A stretch of 10,105 nt of DNA from Limnoraphis robusta CS-951 (GTDB lineage: Bacteria > Cyanobacteriota > Cyanobacteriia > Cyanobacteriales > Microcoleaceae): the NCBI RefSeq assembly GCF_000972705.2, contig NZ_LATL02000012.1, positions 1 to 10,105 on the forward strand. Direction: 5' to 3'. Positions within the stretch are counted from its first letter, which is position 1. Each line of letters starts with the position of its first letter. Of the stretch, positions 6,058-10,105 are shown one piece after another. The notes under the pieces are model-generated. The model had not been told where the DNA came from, made no database searches, and worked only from the letters and a program-made list of their open reading frames with translations. The position numbers were made by a program, and so were the translations under genes.

Positions 6058-7971
6058 GTGGATAAAGCCCTGTATCAACAACTCGAACAAGAGAGACTTT
6101 TAAACCAAGTGACTAGCCAGATTCGCCAAAGTCTGGACTTGTCTGTTATTTTGTCAACAGCAGTTGAACGGTTGCAGCAATTTTTGCAGGTTGATCGGTT
6201 GTTGATCTATCAGTTTGACTTTGAATGGTCTGTTCCTCCAGGCGAATGTATCCTAGAACTAGAAGGGGAAACAGAGGATCGAAAGCGAAATACTTCACCC
6301 CCTCGACTCCCTACTTCCTCGGGTTTCTCTTCAGTTAACAGCAATAGTCGCAAAGGATGTGTCACCTACGAAGCTCGTTCGTCTGATCAAATCTTGTCTG
6401 TTCTTCACTTAAGCGAAGCAGATAGCTGCTTTTTTGAAAAGCCAGAAGCTCAAGCAAAATTTAAAAAAAGTCAGGCGTTTTTGATGATTCAAGATGTGGA
6501 GAATACCTATCAATCTTCACCCTGTTTTTTGGCGTTTTTAAAACAGATTAAAGTTCGTTCAAAGCTGGTTTTTTCAATCATTGTACAAAATCAATTGTGG
6601 GGATTATTAATCGCCCATCAATGTTTCCAGCCCCGTTCTTGGACTGAGGATGAAAACAAGTTTCTCGCTCAAATAACCGAACATTTATCGATCGCAATTT
6701 ATCAAGCCCAACTCTACGCCCAACTCCAACAGCAAAAGGAAACCTTAGAGCGACGAGTTACAGAACGCACACAAGCCCTTCACGACGCCTTATTAGCGGC
6801 TCAATCTGCCAATCGAGCGAAAAGCGAATTTTTAGCCACCATGAGCCATGAATTGCGAACGCCGCTCACCTGTGTCATTGGGATTTCAGCTACCCTATTA
6901 CGTCTTTATTCTAACAGTGAAGAACTGCCAAAAATTCCCCGAGAAAAGCAGCAAGAATATCTAAAAAAAATTCACGACAGTGGAGAACATTTATTAGAAC
7001 TAATTAACGATATTCTCGAACTTTCTCAAGTAGAAGCCGGAAAAACAGTCTTACAAATCAGTGAATTTTCTCTGACTAAACTCGCTCAACAGAGTTTATA
7101 TTCCTTTCGAGAAAGAGCGCAAAAACAGGATATCATCCTCACCAGTGATATTCAGATAAAACCCGATCAAGATAAATTTTCGGCTGATCAACACCGAGTC
7201 AAACAAATTTTATCCAATCTATTAAGTAATGCGATTAAATTCACCCCAGAAGGCGGACGAGTTACTCTACGAGTTCGAGTTGATGGGAACACAGCGATTT
7301 TGCAAATCCAAGATACTGGAATTGGAATTCCCGAGGAACAACAACCTTTATTATTTGAAAAGTTCCAACAACTTGATTCTTCCTATCGTCGTCAATATGG
7401 CGGAACAGGTTTAGGTTTAGCGTTGACCAAACAATTAGTTGAACTTCATGGGGGAGCGATTAGATTTACCTCGACTGAAGGTATTGGTTCAAAGTTTACC
7501 GTTCACCTTCCCGCTCTACCTAATCTCTCCCCAAATTCTCAGCAACGAGTGAAAGCTTCTTCATTCAAAACCTCACTACAAACAATATACACTAATAACC
7601 CACGAGGTCGGTTTATCCTGATTGAAGATGATGAAGAAACAGCAACACTAATCTGTGAAATTCTAACGGCGGCGGGTTATCAAGTGGTTTGGTTAGTAGA
7701 AGGATTAACCGCACTCGGACAAATTGAATTGTTACAACCGACAGCCCTTATTGTTGATATGTACATAGCGGGTCAAGATGGTTATGAAATCATTCACCAC
7801 CTAAAAAACACCAAAGCTACACAACAAATCAAAATTTTAGCAATCACAACTGAAACTGAATCTACATCTCCAGAAAGTGTCTTAATCACTCAGGCTGATG
7901 ATTTTATTACCAAACCCATTCAACCGAATCAGTTACTTAATAAAATTATCAGTTGGGAGGCGCGAGAATAA
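6058..7971 (+). CDS. GAF-domain hybrid sensor histidine kinase with C-terminal receiver (637 aa)
   Basis: Cytoplasmic two-component hybrid kinase. A cyanobacterial GAF sensor domain (about 12-218, LLNQVTSQIRQSLDLSVIL to LWGLLIAHQCF) carries a Ser-rich loop at 66-100. A coiled coil (218-250) leads to HisKA, whose phospho-acceptor is H264 in SHELRTP. HATPase_c follows with N391 (N box), DTGIGIP (419-425), LFEKFQQ (432-438) and GGTGLGLAL (448-456). The receiver (518-632) has the acidic pocket E523-D524-D525, phospho-acceptor D567 in LIVDMY, and K619 in ITKP, so His-to-Asp transfer looks intact. C156 (SPCFLAFL) lies about where bilin-binding GAF domains have their Cys, but the usual next His is Phe. 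There are no membrane helices. GTG is the first start after an in-frame TGA at 6046, with no Shine-Dalgarno. Many relatives have further N-terminal sensor domains, so this is a short form. No output regulator is adjacent. Confidence 0.92.
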   Translation: MDKALYQQLEQERLLNQVTSQIRQSLDLSVILSTAVERLQQFLQVDRLLIYQFDFEWSVPPGECILELEGETEDRKRNTSPPRLPTSSGFSSVNSNSRKGCVTYEARSSDQILSVLHLSEADSCFFEKPEAQAKFKKSQAFLMIQDVENTYQSSPCFLAFLKQIKVRSKLVFSIIVQNQLWGLLIAHQCFQPRSWTEDENKFLAQITEHLSIAIYQAQLYAQLQQQKETLERRVTERTQALHDALLAAQSANRAKSEFLATMSHELRTPLTCVIGISATLLRLYSNSEELPKIPREKQQEYLKKIHDSGEHLLELINDILELSQVEAGKTVLQISEFSLTKLAQQSLYSFRERAQKQDIILTSDIQIKPDQDKFSADQHRVKQILSNLLSNAIKFTPEGGRVTLRVRVDGNTAILQIQDTGIGIPEEQQPLLFEKFQQLDSSYRRQYGGTGLGLALTKQLVELHGGAIRFTSTEGIGSKFTVHLPALPNLSPNSQQRVKASSFKTSLQTIYTNNPRGRFILIEDDEETATLICEILTAAGYQVVWLVEGLTALGQIELLQPTALIVDMYIAGQDGYEIIHHLKNTKATQQIKILAITTETESTSPESVLITQADDFITKPIQPNQLLNKIISWEARE

Positions 7972-8041
7972 AGATTAAACTTGTCCATCGCTTCAATTAT
8001 GTTGATTCGTTACATTTGCAGCAAAATCCACTCAACTTGCT

Positions 8042-8053
8042 ATGCTATAAAAG
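8042..8053 (+). promoter_or_regulatory. Extended -10 promoter element of the cbiX leader
   Basis: ATGCTATAAAAG contains TG-N-TATAAA (TG 8043-8044, hexamer 8046-8051), an extended -10. No good -35 is seen at the right distance (TTGCAG at 8016 is too far). Transcription would start near 8058, just before the riboswitch helices. The same 12 bases occur at 9351-9362 before the GUN4-domain gene. Confidence 0.5.
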
Positions 8054-8057
8054 TTAT

Positions 8058-8207
8058 TACTCAGTAAACAGTAACCTGTTGGGAAACTCCGGTTAAAATC
8101 CGGGGCTGTGCGGCAGCTGTAAGTCATGGACTCGCCAATTGACAAGCCAGAATGCCAACTCGTTACAGACCACTCTACATCCTGCCAAGCACAGGAAAGG
8201 GGCTTAA
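8058..8207 (+). promoter_or_regulatory. Cobalamin (B12) riboswitch controlling cbiX
   Basis: The core signature reads in order: GGGAAACTCCGG (8081-8092), loop GGTTAAAATCC (8091-8101, a variant of GGTGAAAATCC), GGGCTGTGCGGCAGCTGTAA (8103-8122) and AAGCCAGAATGCC (8144-8156). Helices I can pair by hand: GTTGG (8078-8082) with CCAAC (8155-8159) and GTAAC (8071-8075) with GTTAC (8162-8166) close the aptamer. CCGG/CCGG (8089-8092/8100-8103) closes the loop. GCTG/CAGC (8105-8108/8114-8117) is the next hairpin. GTCATGG (8123-8129) with CCA-AT-TGAC (8135-8143) is the single short peripheral hairpin. TCCTG/CAGGA (8180-8184/8192-8196) follows, and its 3' arm contains the AGGA next to AAGGGG and the cbiX ATG. 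B12 binding would be expected to reduce cbiX expression, here probably by blocking ribosome access, since no terminator is visible. The gene context supports the call. Confidence 0.88.
8193..8202 (+). promoter_or_regulatory. Ribosome-binding site of cbiX inside the riboswitch expression platform
   Basis: AGGAAAGGGG offers two Shine-Dalgarno options: AAGGGG (8197-8202), 5 bases from the ATG at 8208, and AGGA (8193-8196), 11 bases away. The AGGA is paired in the TCCTG/CAGGA hairpin. This supports the ATG at 8208 as the start and suggests translational control. Confidence 0.6.
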
Positions 8208-9194
8208 ATGCTTATTAGTCAGACTCAAAATTTCAACCTCAGTCTTCCCCCTTTACCCTTGCAACGTCCTTTGTTGCTGATCGGACATGGGACTCGCGAC
8301 ACCGAAGGCCGCCAAACCTTCCTTGATTTTGCCGAAGCTTATCAAGCCCTTGACCATTCTCGTCCCGTTGTTCCCTGTTTTCTCGAACTCACAGGCCCAA
8401 CTATTCAAGAAGGCATTGAACGCTGTCTCAAACAAGGCTACACTGAACTTTCAGCCTTACCTCTGCTCTTATTTGCAGCCCGTCACAACAAATTTGATAT
8501 TACCAACGAACTTGATCGCGCCCGAGAAACCTATCCGCAACTCAAGTTTCATTATGGGCGTCATTTCGGTATCAGTCCCCTGATTTTTGACTTGTGGAAA
8601 ACTCGTTTAGCAGAACTTGATCGCCCTGATATTGATCGTTCTGAAACCGTTATCCTCTTTGTAGGGCGGGGTTCTTCTGATCCTGATGCCAATAGCGATG
8701 TCTACAAACTCGCTCGAATGGTGTGGGAAGGAAGCGGTTATCAAACCGTCGAAACCTGTTTTATTGGAATTACTCACCCGCGTCTAGAAGAAGGCTTCCG
8801 TCGCGCCCGTTTGTATCAGCCCAAACGGATTATTGTCTTGCCTTATTTCTTGTTTACAGGCCTGTTAGTCAAGAAAATTTTTGATATCACCGCCCAACAA
8901 CAAGAACAATATCCCGATATTAGCATGACTTGTTTGCCCGAAATGGGCATTCAACCCGAACTGTTGCAACTCTTACGCGATCGCGAAATTGAAACCCAAC
9001 TCGGTCAAGTTCAGATGAACTGTGAAGCCTGTAAGTTCCGGTTAGCAGCCGTTGCTGGCGACTCACACAGTCATCATCATCACGATCATCACGATCACCA
9101 TCATCACAGCCATGATCACGGTCACTCCCATGAGGCTGTTGACCCCTATGCCGATCCGCAGCAATATCATCAACGCATTTGGCAAACCCCATAA
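8208..9194 (+). CDS. cbiX: Sirohydrochlorin cobaltochelatase CbiX, long form with His-rich tail (328 aa)
   Basis: Inserts Co2+ into sirohydrochlorin (factor II) early in the anaerobic cobalamin pathway; cytoplasmic. Two CbiX modules are seen. Module 1 (about 20-130) has LLIGHGTRD (H27) and [11 protein letters not shown] (H93), the two chelatase histidines. In module 2 (about 145-265) these positions read [10 protein letters not shown] (R154) and [13 protein letters not shown] (no His), so only the first half should bind metal catalytically. MNCEACKF at 270-277 is an MxCxxC motif like the one linked to an Fe-S centre in Bacillus CbiX. Residues 287-308 contain 15 His in 22 residues, a likely metal-holding tail. 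Length and layout fit the class II, long CbiX seen in cyanobacteria. A cobalamin riboswitch precedes it, a strong functional confirmation, and a terminator follows. The ATG has a good ribosome-binding site. Some relatives are annotated as ferrochelatase (SirB), but the riboswitch and His tail favour cobalt. Confidence 0.93.
   Translation: MLISQTQNFNLSLPPLPLQRPLLLIGHGTRDTEGRQTFLDFAEAYQALDHSRPVVPCFLELTGPTIQEGIERCLKQGYTELSALPLLLFAARHNKFDITNELDRARETYPQLKFHYGRHFGISPLIFDLWKTRLAELDRPDIDRSETVILFVGRGSSDPDANSDVYKLARMVWEGSGYQTVETCFIGITHPRLEEGFRRARLYQPKRIIVLPYFLFTGLLVKKIFDITAQQQEQYPDISMTCLPEMGIQPELLQLLRDREIETQLGQVQMNCEACKFRLAAVAGDSHSHHHHDHHDHHHHSHDHGHSHEAVDPYADPQQYHQRIWQTP
9061..9134 (+). repeat. CAY-rich low-complexity tract encoding the His-rich tail
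   Basis: Repeated CAT/CAC/GAT codons form an imperfect trinucleotide-like tract within cbiX. It is coding sequence, in frame throughout, with mixed CAT and CAC use, which argues for protein-level selection rather than pure slippage. Confidence 0.6.
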
Positions 9195-9265
9195 TACCCT
9201 GAAACTCTTTCTCAGCGAAAATTCATCTGAGTGAGATTCAATAGATAATTAGTTTGGATCTACCC

Positions 9266-9305
9266 CCCCCTCATGCTCCGCTTATGCAGTCTTAGAGGGG
9301 GTTTT
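9266..9305 (+). terminator. Intrinsic terminator after cbiX
   Basis: CCCCCTC (9266-9272) pairs with GAGGGGG (9295-9301), a 7-bp GC-rich stem, followed directly by TTTT (9302-9305). The 22-nt loop is long but can form an inner TGC/GCA pairing. It lies about 70 bases after the cbiX stop and isolates cbiX from the GUN4-domain gene. The C8/G5 tracts also resemble a common cyanobacterial dispersed repeat. Confidence 0.65.
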
Positions 9306-9350
9306 GTTAACTACAGCCAAGATCAAAAGTAATATGAAATCGAAAAAATA

Positions 9351-9362
9351 ATGCTATAAAAG
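9351..9362 (+). promoter_or_regulatory. Extended -10 element before the GUN4-domain gene
   Basis: ATGCTATAAAAG is identical to the element in the cbiX leader and contains TG-N-TATAAA (9352-9360). No clear -35 is present. Transcription would start near 9367, leaving a leader of about 60 nt that holds the hairpin at 9390-9409. Confidence 0.45.
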
Positions 9363-9389
9363 GCAAAAGGCAATATTGATAACAGGTAC

Positions 9390-9409
9390 GGGTAATTTAT
9401 GAATTACCC
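9390..9409 (+). promoter_or_regulatory. Perfect 8-bp leader hairpin with an ATG in its loop
   Basis: GGGTAATT (9390-9397) pairs perfectly with AATTACCC (9402-9409) around a TATG loop. It ends 17 bases before the gene start. The loop ATG (9399-9401) opens an 11-codon frame that ends in TGA at 9432-9434, overlapping the first codons of the GUN4-domain gene in another frame. It could act on translation or bind a regulator as DNA. It has no T-run, so it is not a standard terminator. Confidence 0.4.
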
Positions 9410-9426
9410 CTTAACTGAAAAAACCG

Positions 9427-9909
9427 ATGATTGACTACAACCCCCTACGCGAACTTCTCGCTGCTGCACAATGGAAGCAAGCAGATGGTGAAACATATCG
9501 ATTAATGCTGAAAATTGCAGGTAAACAGGCGACGGCTTACTTAGATATCGAGAGTTTTGAAAAGTTTCCCTGTAATGATCTTCAAATGATTGACCAACTC
9601 TGGACAACACACAGCAATGGAAACTTTGGGTTCTCTAAGCAAAAGCAAATCTATCAACATTTGGGGGGAAACAAAGAGTATAACCAGAACATTTGGAATA
9701 CTTTTGGCGATAGCATGGGTTGGAGAAGGTCAGGAAAATGGTTAGAATACAATGAATGTTGGCACACTCAACCCCCACTTGCCGTATTTTGTCGGGTTGA
9801 GATTGATATCGAAGGTTGGGATATATTGCGCTCATGGTTCTGTCGAAGCAGGGAGTCTGCAATGTTGTTTGCTACTCTAGTATCCAGGTTGAACGACTGT
9901 GGCTTATAA
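9427..9909 (+). CDS. Stand-alone GUN4-domain protein (160 aa)
   Basis: GUN4 domains bind protoporphyrin IX and Mg-protoporphyrin, and in the genuine GUN4 protein stimulate Mg-chelatase (ChlH) in chlorophyll synthesis. The whole protein is one GUN4 domain: LRELLAAAQWKQADGET (7-23), FPCNDLQMIDQLW (47-59), SNGNFGFSKQKQIYQHLGG (63-81) and FGDSMGWR (93-100), ending in LVSRL (151-155). It lacks the N-terminal helical bundle of the main cyanobacterial GUN4 (over 200 aa). Its C-terminal third (110-150) is divergent, without the GHLP-type segment I expect. It is therefore probably an accessory paralogue rather than the housekeeping gene, and ligand binding is uncertain. The start is ATG with no Shine-Dalgarno, just after a leader hairpin. 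It lies in the same direction as cbiX but behind a terminator. Confidence 0.88.
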   Translation: MIDYNPLRELLAAAQWKQADGETYRLMLKIAGKQATAYLDIESFEKFPCNDLQMIDQLWTTHSNGNFGFSKQKQIYQHLGGNKEYNQNIWNTFGDSMGWRRSGKWLEYNECWHTQPPLAVFCRVEIDIEGWDILRSWFCRSRESAMLFATLVSRLNDCGL

Positions 9910-9944
9910 CTTCTATTCTGTACCCGAACTCAACAAAACCTTCT

Positions 9945-10018
9945 AAACCGGGTTTCTCTACAAAAAATTTAGCCGATCAGCTAAATTAGCAAGAAACCCT
10001 GTTTCTGATAGGGATGCA
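9945..10018. repeat. Nested inverted repeat of the AAACCGGGTTTCT type
   Basis: GGGTTTCT (9950-9957) pairs with AGAAACCC (9992-9999). Inside it, AATTTAGC (9966-9973) pairs with GCTAAATT (9980-9987) around a 6-nt loop. A further GTTTCTGATAGGG follows. Such AGAAACC/GGTTTCT elements are widespread dispersed repeats in filamentous cyanobacteria. It sits 36 bases past the GUN4-gene stop and may end its transcript, although no T-run follows. Confidence 0.6.
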
Positions 10019-10055
10019 AGATCTAATATCATGTCCGACTAATCAATAATGATTC

Positions 10056-10070
10056 TGTAGGGGCGGGTTC
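10056..10070 (+). repeat. Start of a TGTAGGGGCGGGTT-type dispersed repeat
   Basis: TGTAGGGGCGGGTTC matches a motif I recognise as a frequent intergenic repeat in filamentous cyanobacteria. Only one copy is in the window. No gene is seen in 9910-10105. Confidence 0.4.
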
Positions 10071-10105
10071 AGTCAATATCTTTAGCACTACTCCGAGATT
10101 GAGAT

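Noticed and set aside
7972..8041. Terminator for the hybrid kinase gene
   Set aside because: No hairpin with a T-run could be found between its stop and the cbiX promoter, so read-through into the riboswitch leader is possible.
8920..9192. Minus-strand frame rich in Asp/Arg opposite the His tail of cbiX
   Set aside because: It is the antisense reading of the CAY/GAT codon tract and has no start signal or family resemblance.
153..9909. A defence, CRISPR or mobile-element system
   Set aside because: No transposase, integrase, restriction or Cas motif and no CRISPR-like regularly spaced repeat were seen. The sbcD-like gene alone does not make a defence system.

Overview
The window looks like chromosomal DNA from a cyanobacterium, most likely a filamentous low-GC type of the Planktothrix/Oscillatoria kind. 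Seven exact HIP1 palindromes (GCGATCGC) occur in 10 kb, in coding sequence on both strands. The protein families are also cyanobacterial in style: a GUN4-domain protein, CbiX with a His-rich tail, and a GAF-linked hybrid histidine kinase. Several genes lack a clear Shine-Dalgarno site. The genus is inferred by feel and was not tested.

Layout. Bases 1-143 hold a degenerate tandem repeat with an internal hairpin. Bases 153-2987 (minus) encode a dCache-PAS-GGDEF-EAL cyclic-di-GMP protein with no visible membrane segments. A divergent intergenic region (2988-3204) carries a 15-bp palindrome. Bases 3205-4443 (plus) encode an SbcD-type nuclease. It converges on 4440-5642 (minus), a CBS-pair/coiled-coil protein with a degenerate chemoreceptor-like hairpin, and the two genes share a TTAA that supplies both stop codons. 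A 415-bp non-coding stretch (5643-6057) holds a good sigma70-type promoter with a perfect palindrome at its predicted start site. It precedes a GAF-HisKA-HATPase-receiver hybrid kinase (6058-7971, GTG start). A cobalamin riboswitch (about 8046-8207) then leads cbiX (8208-9194). A hairpin-plus-T-run terminator (9266-9305) follows, then a small GUN4-domain gene (9427-9909), and the window ends in dispersed-repeat-like inverted repeats.

How the genes relate. The left two thirds are mostly signal transduction (c-di-GMP turnover, a CBS/chemoreceptor-like protein, a hybrid kinase) around one DNA-repair nuclease. Strands alternate, so these are separate transcription units rather than an operon. The right third concerns tetrapyrroles: CbiX inserts cobalt into sirohydrochlorin for B12 synthesis and is expected to be repressed by cobalamin through its leader. 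GUN4 domains bind porphyrins in the chlorophyll branch. The two genes are separated by a terminator but share an identical 12-base extended -10 sequence.

I found no CRISPR array, IS element, tRNA or rRNA, and no clearly new multi-gene system. The most unusual items are the membrane-less dCache protein, the CBS/degenerate-chemoreceptor protein, and the compact cobalamin leader.
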